Source: Planctomycetota bacterium
GTDB taxonomy: Bacteria; Planctomycetota; Phycisphaerae; SM23-33
Length of the DNA stretch: 57,629 nt
Reading direction: 5' to 3'
NCBI GenBank assembly: GCA_022705325.1
Contig: JAKJER010000040.1
Location: forward strand, 1-57,629
Shown one piece after another: positions 25,120 through 32,998 of the stretch. The stretch's first letter is position 1; every line of letters starts with the position of its first letter. A program made the translations under genes and the position numbers. The notes beneath the pieces were generated by a model, which ran no database searches, was not told the DNA's origin, and saw nothing but the letters and a program-made list of their open reading frames with translations.

Positions 25120-25890
25120 CTACTTGCTCCGGTCGAGCAGGTCCTGCAGGAGTTCGGTCAGCCAGGGGATTCCGGCGTCGCAGCCGATGGCGACGTAGGC
25201 GTAGCCGTCGTCCTGGGCCGAGGCCAGGTGGCACCGGCCGAACACGCCGCTGTAGTAGGTCCGCCCGCCGAGTTTGCTCTTGTCCTTCAGGCCCAGCGAG
25301 CGGGCCTCGTCCTTCAGGACAACGATGGAGACCAGCCCCTTGCCGCTACGGAAGACGTAGCTGCCCACCGGGCGGTTGCGGAAGTGGGCGACGCAGCAGC
25401 TTCGCATCTCCATGCCCGCCCCCAGCTTGGGCATGGCGGGCGCGAAGCCCAGCTCTTTGCGGAGGTGGTCGGCCACTTCCGCGGGGGAACCAGGCCCGTC
25501 GCCGTGGTGCTCGGCCAGCAGGTTGTCCTGGTGGATCTGGGCGAGTTCCGCCAGCCCGGCGGTCGCCTGCTGTGGAGTCAGGTACAGCGTCAACCCCGCA
25601 GCCAGGGCAACCAGCGCGGCGGCGGCAGCCAGCGAGGAGGCCCACCGAAAGAGAGACAATCGCCTGGGAAAGACGGCCCCGGCGGATTTGGCGCCGCGCA
25701 GCGAGGCTGTGATCAGGTGCACGAGCATCGCGTCGGGTTGGACGGAGGCAAATGCGCTGACCAACCGGGCCTTGACGGCGCAAGCGTCGTCCAGGCGTCG
25801 GCGGCAGTGCGAGCAGGTCCGGGAGTGCTCGTCGACCGCTTGCGGGTCTTCCAGCAGCGTCTCGATCTGGTCGTCGCTCAGGTGGGTCAT
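25120..25890 (-). CDS. Membrane-anchored anti-sigma factor with Cys/His-bearing periplasmic domain
   Basis: The 256-residue product begins with a cytoplasmic anti-sigma segment holding HSRTCSHCRRRL, an H-x3-C-x2-C zinc-anti-sigma motif (near residue 30-40). One TM helix follows (WASSLAAAAALVALAAGLTLYL, about 87-108). The periplasmic part contains a Cys-Cys pair and His (MRSCCVAHFRNRPVGSYVF) and further Cys residues (FGRCHL, IGCDAG), suggesting metal or redox sensing. Its ATG overlaps the sigma stop by four bases, the normal arrangement for an ECF sigma/anti-sigma pair. The adjoining metal-efflux genes suggest metal sensing, which is inference. Confidence 0.8.
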   Translation of the reverse strand: MTHLSDDQIETLLEDPQAVDEHSRTCSHCRRRLDDACAVKARLVSAFASVQPDAMLVHLITASLRGAKSAGAVFPRRLSLFRWASSLAAAAALVALAAGLTLYLTPQQATAGLAELAQIHQDNLLAEHHGDGPGSPAEVADHLRKELGFAPAMPKLGAGMEMRSCCVAHFRNRPVGSYVFRSGKGLVSIVVLKDEARSLGLKDKSKLGGRTYYSGVFGRCHLASAQDDGYAYVAIGCDAGIPWLTELLQDLLDRSK

Positions 25891-26432
25891 GATCGTCTCC
25901 CCACGAAGCCCATGTCGCGGGCATGGGCCTGAAGCTTCTCTCGCAGCACGCTTCGCGCCCGGCTGACGCGGCTCTTGACCGTCCCGACGGCGATGTCGAG
26001 GATGGCGGCCACCTCGTTCTGGTCCAGCCCCTCCACGTCGGTCAGGTACAGGGCCATCCGCTGCGAGTCGGGCAGTTCCTGCAGCACGCGGATGATCGCG
26101 CTGTCGGAGAACTGCTCCAGCAGCTCGCGGAGGTCGACCTCGTCCGGCCGGTCGTCGGGGGCGGGCAACAGGTCCGCCTCCAGGCTCACCTGGGGTCCGG
26201 CGGTCCTTCGCCGCCGCAGTTGGTCGATCCACGTGTTCCGCATGATCTGCATCATCCAGCCCTTGCAGTTGGTGCCGTTCTCGAACCGGTCGAACCGCTC
26301 CAGCGCCTTGAGGTAGACGGTCTGGACCAGGTCGCGGGCGTCGGGCTCATTCCCGGCGAAGGCCGTCGCCGCCCGGTACATCACGGGCAGCAGCGGCATG
26401 GCAAGCTCCTCGAAAGCTTTCCTGTCGGCCAT
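25887..26432 (-). CDS. ECF-type RNA polymerase sigma factor
   Basis: The 181-residue product has a sigma2 region (EPDARDLVQTVYLKALERFD, then GWMMQIMRNTWIDQLRRRR) and a sigma4 helix-turn-helix (LPDSQRMALYLTDVEGLDQNEVAAILDI, then AVGTVKSRVSRARSVL), the full layout of a group IV factor. It directs polymerase to a small regulon and is held by the anti-sigma gene with which it overlaps by ATGA. No autoregulatory promoter could be identified by eye. The gene lies between the repeat copy 1 and the efflux genes, so control of efflux is a fair guess. Confidence 0.9.
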   Translation of the reverse strand: MADRKAFEELAMPLLPVMYRAATAFAGNEPDARDLVQTVYLKALERFDRFENGTNCKGWMMQIMRNTWIDQLRRRRTAGPQVSLEADLLPAPDDRPDEVDLRELLEQFSDSAIIRVLQELPDSQRMALYLTDVEGLDQNEVAAILDIAVGTVKSRVSRARSVLREKLQAHARDMGFVGRRS

Positions 26433-26491
26433 GTCTTACGGTCTTCCACTATCAGAAACGGATGAAGCAGCCACAAGGTTCCCCCCGCCCA

Positions 26492-26505
26492 GCCTGCCGG
26501 CAGGC
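26492..26505. repeat. Perfect GCCTGCCGGCAGGC palindrome
   Basis: A 14-base perfect palindrome lies in the spacer between the sigma gene and the metal-binding protein gene. It is followed by another AGGC. It looks like a member of a dispersed palindrome family; no function is evident. Confidence 0.4.
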
Positions 26506-26729
26506 AGGCACAAGAGATTCACCCCCATTCTATCGGCTTGGCGGCCGGGGAGTTCGCCAAAAGAGCGGATCAGAACATGGCCGATCGGCGATGACTGCTG
26601 CCTCAAAGAAGAATGGGCTTTGCGGAACCTCTGGGGCGGATGAGACGTTCAATGTGATATAGGCGTCGGCGGACGCGTGGTTCGCCCGGAGGCGCCCCTT
26701 GCGTGACTGTTGCGAACAGGAGATCAGCG

Positions 26730-27209
26730 ATGACGAAAACGGCATTTGGAATCGGGATTGCGGCATTGGCGGTCATGGGCCTGGCCGTGGGCTGGGCGTG
26801 GGCGGCCGGCTGTGGCGGCTGCGGCGGAAGCGGGCATGCCGGCCACACGATGGCGACGGCAGCCAAAGAAGACAAGGCGCCAGCCGCCTCGGCTGCTCAT
26901 CACCTCCAGGCCTTGGAGGACCGCATAACGGCCGCCCTGACGGCGGCCCAGGATGGCGACGCCAAGACAGCCGCCGCCGAATTGACCAAGGCCAAGCATC
27001 TGCTGGCTGCCCTGAAGGCCGAGCTCCAGCCGGCGGGCGCCCCGGTCAACGACCGATGCCCCATCATGGGCGGCAAGGTCAATCCCAAGCTGACCCGCAC
27101 CTTCGAGGGCAAGACCGTCGGCTTCTGCTGCCCCGGCTGCTTCCCGAAGTGGGACAACCTCACCGACGCCGAGAAGAAGGCCAAACTGGCCGCCGCGACC
27201 ACCCACTGA
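26730..27209 (+). CDS. Secreted protein with YHS/TRASH-like heavy-metal-binding domain
   Basis: The 159-residue product has a signal peptide (AFGIGIAALAVMGLAVGWAWA), a Cys/His-rich start of the mature protein (GCGGCGGSGHAGH), a helical spacer, and a C-terminal domain NDRCPIMGGKVN ... GKTVGFCCPGCFPKWDNL. The CPxMGGK and CCPGC motifs match small metal-binding YHS-like domains. It is likely a periplasmic copper or silver chelator serving the adjacent efflux system. The ATG at 26730 follows AGGAG by seven bases. It is transcribed towards the tolC-like gene and ends in a strong hairpin. Confidence 0.78.
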   Translation: MTKTAFGIGIAALAVMGLAVGWAWAAGCGGCGGSGHAGHTMATAAKEDKAPAASAAHHLQALEDRITAALTAAQDGDAKTAAAELTKAKHLLAALKAELQPAGAPVNDRCPIMGGKVNPKLTRTFEGKTVGFCCPGCFPKWDNLTDAEKKAKLAAATTH

Positions 27210-27234
27210 TTGGCGGATGCCCTGTGCGCCCGGT

Positions 27235-27267
27235 CCGGGGTCGGCGGCGAGCAGCCGTCGGCCCCGG
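27235..27267 (+). terminator. Strong hairpin between convergent metal-binding and TolC genes
   Basis: A 13-base stem (27235-27247 with 27255-27267, two G-U pairs) has a 7-base loop and is followed by a moderately T-rich CTGTCTTGTC. It lies 26 bases after the stop of the metal-binding gene. Confidence 0.5.
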
Positions 27268-27354
27268 CCGCTGTCTTGTCCCCTCTCGCAGCTCACCCCT
27301 CCATGCGGCGCAGCAACGGCGCGAGATTCACTTTACGGCAATTCGGACTTCCTG

Positions 27355-28746
27355 TCATTGGGCCATATGGCTTGCCGGCAGGGGCTTGCCCACGAGCATC
27401 TCCAACTCGGCCATTCGCTGGGCCCGATCCACCAGCGAGCGCTCGAATGACAACTGGAACTCCAGCAGCACCCGCTGGGCGTCGAGGAAGTCCTGGAAGT
27501 TGGCCTTGCCCGTGCTGTAGGCGGCGTTGGTGGCCTGGAGGGCCTGCTCGGCCTTGGGCAGCAACGTGTCGCGGTAGAGGCTGACCTTTCGCCCGGCGTC
27601 CTGGAACTCGAACAGGGCCGTCTCCAGGTCGGCAGACAGCGTGTTGAGAAAGGCCGCCTTGTCCATGCGGGCCTTGTGGTGGAGCCAGCGGGCCTCGCGG
27701 ATGCCCGCCTGGATCTTGTTCCACCAGATGGGGATGTTCACCGAAACCATGGCGATGAGGGCGTCCTGGCCGCTGTCGCTGGGACGCATGGCCCCGCGGG
27801 CGGAGCCCGTCTCGATCAGGTTCGTTCCGACCGTGACGTCCGGGAAGTACTCCTTGCGGGCCAGGGCGACGCCCTTGCGGCGGGCTGCGATCTGGCGGTC
27901 CAGGGCCTGGGCCTCGGGGTTGGCCTCGCCGGCCCACTTCACGAGCTGTTGCGAGGTCCAGTCGCCGACGGCAACGGGCATCTGCGCCGGCCAGGGCAGC
28001 TCTGCGCCAACGGAACGGTTCATCGCCGCGTTCAGCCGGGCCACGATCGGCGCACGCATCTTCTGGAGCGTGGTCAACCGGTCAGCCAGCTTGCCCTGCT
28101 CGACTTGCGCCCGGATGACGTCCGGATGGCTGCCGGCGCCTACGGTGTAGCGCCGGCGCCCGATCGCCTCGCCCTGGTTGAGCAGCTCGATGTTCTGCTC
28201 GGTGATCTGGATGGCTCGGCGCAGGTAGTAGTACTCGTCGTAGGCCTTGTGCACGCGGAAGAACAGTCGCAAACGCACGGCCTCGAAACGGTGGAAGGCC
28301 GCCCGCGCCTCCTCGGCGGCCACGTCCCCGCGCAGGTTCAGCTTGCCCAGCCAGGGGAAGGTCTGGGCCAGCTCGTAGGAATTCTTCTGCGGCCCGACGC
28401 GGGTCTCCACCTCGTGGATGTAGTGGCGGTAGGTGAAGCGGGGATCGGGCAGCGCCCGCACTTGCGGGATTCGCTGCAGGGCCGCCTTCCATGCGTCGAA
28501 GGCGGATTCCAGCTCGGGGCTGTGCAGGGCGGCATAGCGGAGATAGTCGCCCAGGGTCGAGCCGGCTGCCAGTTCCGGCTCGGCCGGCCGGCTGGCCGGG
28601 GCGGTCGTGGCGGCCGAGACGTACGGCTGGTTCAGGTAGAAGCTCTGCTTGCGGACGTAGTCCTGGTAAGCCCCTTCGTTGAATCCGGCGGCGCAGCCCG
28701 CCAACACCGCCGCCAGGGGGAGCAGCGCCCAGAGGCGAATGATCAT
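27355..28746 (-). CDS. TolC/CusC-family outer-membrane efflux lipoprotein
   Basis: The 463-residue product starts with a lipoprotein signal ending LAGC (Cys near residue 18). Two outer-membrane efflux protein repeats follow, seen as paired long helices: LGDYLRYAALHSPELESAFDAWK ... QTFPWLGKL in the first half and WAGEANPEAQALDRQIAARR ... LEFQLSFERSLVDRA in the second. Such trimers form the outer duct of RND pumps. The start has AAAGGA about eight bases upstream; the open frame to 29244 is a shadow of the cusA gene. It is the last gene of the cusB-cusA-tolC operon (107-base gap from cusA). Confidence 0.87.
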   Translation of the reverse strand: MIIRLWALLPLAAVLAGCAAGFNEGAYQDYVRKQSFYLNQPYVSAATTAPASRPAEPELAAGSTLGDYLRYAALHSPELESAFDAWKAALQRIPQVRALPDPRFTYRHYIHEVETRVGPQKNSYELAQTFPWLGKLNLRGDVAAEEARAAFHRFEAVRLRLFFRVHKAYDEYYYLRRAIQITEQNIELLNQGEAIGRRRYTVGAGSHPDVIRAQVEQGKLADRLTTLQKMRAPIVARLNAAMNRSVGAELPWPAQMPVAVGDWTSQQLVKWAGEANPEAQALDRQIAARRKGVALARKEYFPDVTVGTNLIETGSARGAMRPSDSGQDALIAMVSVNIPIWWNKIQAGIREARWLHHKARMDKAAFLNTLSADLETALFEFQDAGRKVSLYRDTLLPKAEQALQATNAAYSTGKANFQDFLDAQRVLLEFQLSFERSLVDRAQRMAELEMLVGKPLPASHMAQ

Positions 28747-28853
28747 GCCAAGGTCCTTTCCAGTAGTCTTGATTCTATGCCGCACTTGGCGCACAGGGAA
28801 GGGTGTTGCCCAAATCGAATGCCGGATAGCAGACCCGTCCGGGGTCGGCCATG

Positions 28854-31800
28854 CTAGGCGCCCGGCGCCGGTTCGGCGCCCGCGGCCAGCAGCTCGTCCT
28901 TCATGTCCAGGCGGAGCTTGATCTCCTTGACCAGGCAGTAGAGCACGGGCACTGTCAGCATGGTCAGCACCTCGATCACCATCCCGCCGAAGCTGGGGAT
29001 GGCCATGGGCACCATCACGTCCGAGCCGCGACCGGTCGACGTCAGCACCGGGATCAGGGCCAGGATGGTGGTGGCCGTGGTCATCAGGCACGGGCGGACG
29101 CGGCGCTTGCCCGCCTCCACCGTGGCGGCGCGGAGTTCGCTCTTGTTGGTGGTCCGCCGGGCGCGAAACACCTGGTCCAGGTAGGTGGAGATGACCACGC
29201 CGTCGTCGCTGGCGATGCCGAACAGGGCCAGGAACCCCACCCATACCGCCACCGACAGGTTGATCGGATGCACCTGGAACAGCGTCCGCATGTGCACGCC
29301 GAAGACCGTGAAGTTCAGGAACCAGTCCTGCCCGTACAGCCAGATGAGGATGAACCCGCCCGACCAGGCCACGAAGATGCCGATGAACACCAGCAGCGTG
29401 GTGGCCACCGAGCGGAACTGGAAGTACAGCAGCAGGAAGATCACGAACAGCGACAGCGGCAGGACGATCATCAGCGTCGTCTGGGCGCGGATCTGGTTCT
29501 CGTAGCTGCCCGCGAAGCTGTAGCTCACGCCGGGCGGCAGGGAGAACTCACCGCTGTCGATCTTGCTCCGCAGGTAGGCCTGGGCCTGCTCGACCACGTC
29601 GACCTCGGCCTGGCCTTCCTTCATGTCGAACAGGACGTAGCCCGTCTTGAACGTGTCTTCACTCTTGATGACCTGCGGCCCGCGAACGTAGCGGATCTCG
29701 GCGAGTTGGCTGATGGGCACCTGCACGCCGCCTTTGCCGGCCACCAGGATGCGCCCCATGGTCTCGATCTGGTCTCTCAGCTCCCGCTGGTAGCGGACGC
29801 GGACGCCGAACCGCTCGCGCCCCTCGACGGTGGTAGTGACCTTCTTGCCCCCGATCGCCACCTCCACCGCGTCTTGGAAGTCCTTGATCTTCACGCCGTA
29901 GCGGTTGAGCGCCGAGCGGTCGGGCACGATCTCCAGGTAAGGCTTGCCCACGATCCGGTCGGCGATGACGGCGGCCGGCTCGATGCTGGGCACTTGCTTG
30001 AGGTACTGCTCGACCTGCAAGCCGACCTTCTCGATGGTCGCCAGGTCGGGCCCTTTGATCTTGACGCCCATGGGAGCGCGCATGCCGCTCTGGAGCATGA
30101 CGATGCGGGCGGCGATGGGCTGGAGCTTGGGCGCCGACGTCGAGCCGGGGATCTGGGCGGCCTTGACGATCTCCTTCCAGATGTCATCCGGCGTGCGGAT
30201 GCCAGAACGCCACTGGCGGAACGGCCGGCCGGCCGGGTCCGGGATCGGCTCGCCCGTCTCGTCCGCGGCGAAGGCCGTGCCCGAGACGTCCAGCACGACG
30301 CTCTCGCCCTCGCGGGCCTCGCGGAAGTTGATCCGCCGACCGTCCTTGTCGGTGCGATACTCGCTCTTGTAGTTGATGATCGTCTCGACCATCGAGATCG
30401 GGGCCGGGTCCAGCGGGCTCTCCACCCGGCCGATCTTGCCGACGGCCGACTCGATCTCCGGAATCGCCGTCAGCGCCTGGTCCTGCTGGCTGAGCACGTC
30501 CATGGCCTCGCCGATCGACGCGTGGACCATCGTTGTGGGCATGTAGAGGAACGAGCCCTCGTCCAGCGAGGGCATGAACTCCTTGCCCACGCCGGGGAGC
30601 TTCTCTTTCGCATTTACCCAGAAGGTCATCGAGCGGGTCGTCTCCTGCGGCACGCCGACCTTTTCCGCCGCAGCTGGGATCCACCCCATCGTGGTATCCA
30701 TGCCCAGCCAGACCGTGTATCCGAAGAATATCATCGCGCAGATCACACCCAGGAATACGACCTTGTGGTCCAGGGCCCACCTGAGCACGTACGGGTAGGC
30801 CAGGCGGAAGAGGTGGAAGAACCCCAGCAGCCCGCCGACCAGGACAGCCACGAAGATGAAGTTCCGCATCAGCCCCGGCTGGGGGCCCAGCGGTTCCCAG
30901 TCCTGGGTCAACAGCAGGCCGATCAACAGCACCGCCGCCGCGTTGGCCAGCCATGGGGCCAAGCGGACCAGCCACCCGGGCAGCCGGTCGCGCAGCAGGC
31001 CAAAGGCCGCCAGCAGGACCAGCGCCGCTCCACCCAGTGCGATCGGCAGCGAGCCCGTGGCCGCCCCGTAAGCGCCCAGGACAGCCCCCGCGGTGGCCAG
31101 ACCGCCGTAGAGCACCCAGCGGAACAGCTTGCGCCCGATGCCACCGCAGAAGAACATCAGCGCGAACGGCGGCAGGACGGTCAGGGCGATGACAATAGAG
31201 GAGATCAGGGCGAAGGTTTTGGTGAAGGCCAACGGCCTGAAGAGTTTTCCCTCCGCCCCGATCATGGTGAACACGGGCAGGAAGCCCACGACGGTGGTGG
31301 CCACCGCGGTCAGGACCGCGCTGCCGACCTCGCTGGCCGCCCGGTGGACCACCTCCAGGCGCGGCGCGTCGCTCGGGGCCTCACCCAAGTGGCGCAGGAT
31401 GTTCTCGCAGATCACGATCCCCATGTCGACGATCGTGCCGATGGCGATGGCGATGCCCGAGAGGGCCACGATGTTGGCGTCCACGCCGAACAGCTTCATG
31501 GCCACGAAGCACATGAGCACCGCCAGCGGCAGCATGGCCCCGATCAGCGCGCTGCTACGCAGGTGAACCATCATGACGATCACCACCAGCAACGTGACCA
31601 TGATTTCCTGCATCAGGGCGTCGTTGAGCGTGCCCAGCGTTTCGTAGATCAGCCCCGTGCGGTCGTAGAAGGGCACGACGGTGACCTGGCTGGTGGTGAC
31701 CCAGTCGGGCCACCGGCCCGGCAGGGCATCTCGTGGAAACGGCAGCCAGCCCGCCAGGGCCCAGTTCAGCCGCGCGTCGCGGGGGGTCGACTGCAGGTAG

Positions 31801-32954
31801 GCCAGCCACGCCTCCTGGTTCATCTCGCCTCCCGAGTACGCCTCGAATCCGTGCGCCCTGGCGAAGGCCCGCACCTGGTCCGGCGAGACCTTGTTCGCGT
31901 CCACGATCACCTTGGTCTTCAGCCCGGGCGCCAACTCCTGGATCTTCTTCTTGACGTTCTTGATCACTGCCAGCGGGTTGGCCCCGTAGCGAGCCACCAC
32001 CACCCCGCCGACCGCCTCGGCCCCCTCTTTGTCCAGCGCTCCGCGCCGCAAGGCCGGGCCCAGCGTCACCGTCGCCACCTGGGCGATGCTCACCGGCACG
32101 TCGTCATTGACTTTGATGACGCTGTTCTCAATGTCCTTGACCGACTTGATGAACCCCACCCCGCGGACGAAGTACTCGGTCTTGTTCAACTCCACGCTGC
32201 GAGCCCCCACGTCCAGGTTCGAGCCCTTGACGGCCGCGAACACCTCCGGCAGCGTTACCTTGTAGGCCCGCATGGCGTCGGGGTTCACGTCGATCTGGTA
32301 CTCGCGGGCGAACCCGCCCACCGAGGCCACCTCGCTGACCCCGTCGGCCGACTGGAGGGTGTAGCGCACATACCAGTCCTGGATGGTCCGCAGCTCCTCC
32401 AGGTCCCACCCGCCGGCGGGCTTGCCCTCGGGGTCGCGGCCTTCCAGCGTGTACCAGTAGATCTGCCCCAGTGCGGTCGAGTCCGGTCCCAGCGCCGGCT
32501 GGACGCCCTCGGGCAGCGTGCCGGCCGGCAGGGAGTTGAGCTTCTCCAACACCCGGCTGCGTGACCAGTAGAACTCGGCCTTCTCCTTGAAGATGATGTA
32601 GATGCTGGAGAACCCGAAGAAGGAGTAGCTGCGGACGGTCTTGACCTCGGGCAGACCCAGCAGCGCGACCGTCAGCGGGTAGCTGACCTGGTCTTCCACG
32701 TCCTGGGGGCTTCGGCCCATCCACTCGGTGAAGACGATCTGCTGGTTCTCGCCGATGTCCGGGATGGCGTCGGTGGCCACCGGGTCGCGGGGCAGGTTGC
32801 CTACGACCCAGTCGAAGGGGGCGTAGTAGAAGCCGGCCGCCATGATGAACAGGACCAGCAGGAAGACCACCAGGCGGTTGGTCATGCAGAACCGCAGCAG
32901 CTTGCCGATCAGTGACTTCTGCTCCGGCGTCTGGATGCTGTAGTCTTCGGTCAT
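28854..32954 (-). CDS. cusA: CusA-type heavy-metal RND efflux permease with extra membrane insertion
   Basis: The 1366-residue product shows HME-RND hallmarks: VATDAIPDIGENQQIVFTEW after the first TM helix, LPEVKTVRSYSFFGFSSIY, an Asp-bearing TM4 (GTIVDMGIVICENILRHL), and the C-terminal TM bundle with FGIASDDGVVISTYLDQVF. These pumps move Cu(I)/Ag(I) or similar ions across the envelope using the proton gradient. The protein is about 300 residues longer than usual. The most evident insertion, about 110 residues encoded near 30785-31125 between TM6 and TM7, contains four more hydrophobic segments. Another extension sits in the following periplasmic domain (VVLDVSGTAFAADETGEPI). It lies 44 bases after cusB. 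Confidence 0.92.
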   Translation of the reverse strand: MTEDYSIQTPEQKSLIGKLLRFCMTNRLVVFLLVLFIMAAGFYYAPFDWVVGNLPRDPVATDAIPDIGENQQIVFTEWMGRSPQDVEDQVSYPLTVALLGLPEVKTVRSYSFFGFSSIYIIFKEKAEFYWSRSRVLEKLNSLPAGTLPEGVQPALGPDSTALGQIYWYTLEGRDPEGKPAGGWDLEELRTIQDWYVRYTLQSADGVSEVASVGGFAREYQIDVNPDAMRAYKVTLPEVFAAVKGSNLDVGARSVELNKTEYFVRGVGFIKSVKDIENSVIKVNDDVPVSIAQVATVTLGPALRRGALDKEGAEAVGGVVVARYGANPLAVIKNVKKKIQELAPGLKTKVIVDANKVSPDQVRAFARAHGFEAYSGGEMNQEAWLAYLQSTPRDARLNWALAGWLPFPRDALPGRWPDWVTTSQVTVVPFYDRTGLIYETLGTLNDALMQEIMVTLLVVIVMMVHLRSSALIGAMLPLAVLMCFVAMKLFGVDANIVALSGIAIAIGTIVDMGIVICENILRHLGEAPSDAPRLEVVHRAASEVGSAVLTAVATTVVGFLPVFTMIGAEGKLFRPLAFTKTFALISSIVIALTVLPPFALMFFCGGIGRKLFRWVLYGGLATAGAVLGAYGAATGSLPIALGGAALVLLAAFGLLRDRLPGWLVRLAPWLANAAAVLLIGLLLTQDWEPLGPQPGLMRNFIFVAVLVGGLLGFFHLFRLAYPYVLRWALDHKVVFLGVICAMIFFGYTVWLGMDTTMGWIPAAAEKVGVPQETTRSMTFWVNAKEKLPGVGKEFMPSLDEGSFLYMPTTMVHASIGEAMDVLSQQDQALTAIPEIESAVGKIGRVESPLDPAPISMVETIINYKSEYRTDKDGRRINFREAREGESVVLDVSGTAFAADETGEPIPDPAGRPFRQWRSGIRTPDDIWKEIVKAAQIPGSTSAPKLQPIAARIVMLQSGMRAPMGVKIKGPDLATIEKVGLQVEQYLKQVPSIEPAAVIADRIVGKPYLEIVPDRSALNRYGVKIKDFQDAVEVAIGGKKVTTTVEGRERFGVRVRYQRELRDQIETMGRILVAGKGGVQVPISQLAEIRYVRGPQVIKSEDTFKTGYVLFDMKEGQAEVDVVEQAQAYLRSKIDSGEFSLPPGVSYSFAGSYENQIRAQTTLMIVLPLSLFVIFLLLYFQFRSVATTLLVFIGIFVAWSGGFILIWLYGQDWFLNFTVFGVHMRTLFQVHPINLSVAVWVGFLALFGIASDDGVVISTYLDQVFRARRTTNKSELRAATVEAGKRRVRPCLMTTATTILALIPVLTSTGRGSDVMVPMAIPSFGGMVIEVLTMLTVPVLYCLVKEIKLRLDMKDELLAAGAEPAPGA

Positions 32955-32998
32955 GCGTGTATCGATTCACCGCCGTAAGGCAGAGGCTGTGCGGGGGG

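Noticed and set aside
28851..32564. 1237-residue plus-strand frame over cusA
   Set aside because: His/Asp/Gln-rich shadow; the minus strand encodes a textbook RND pump.
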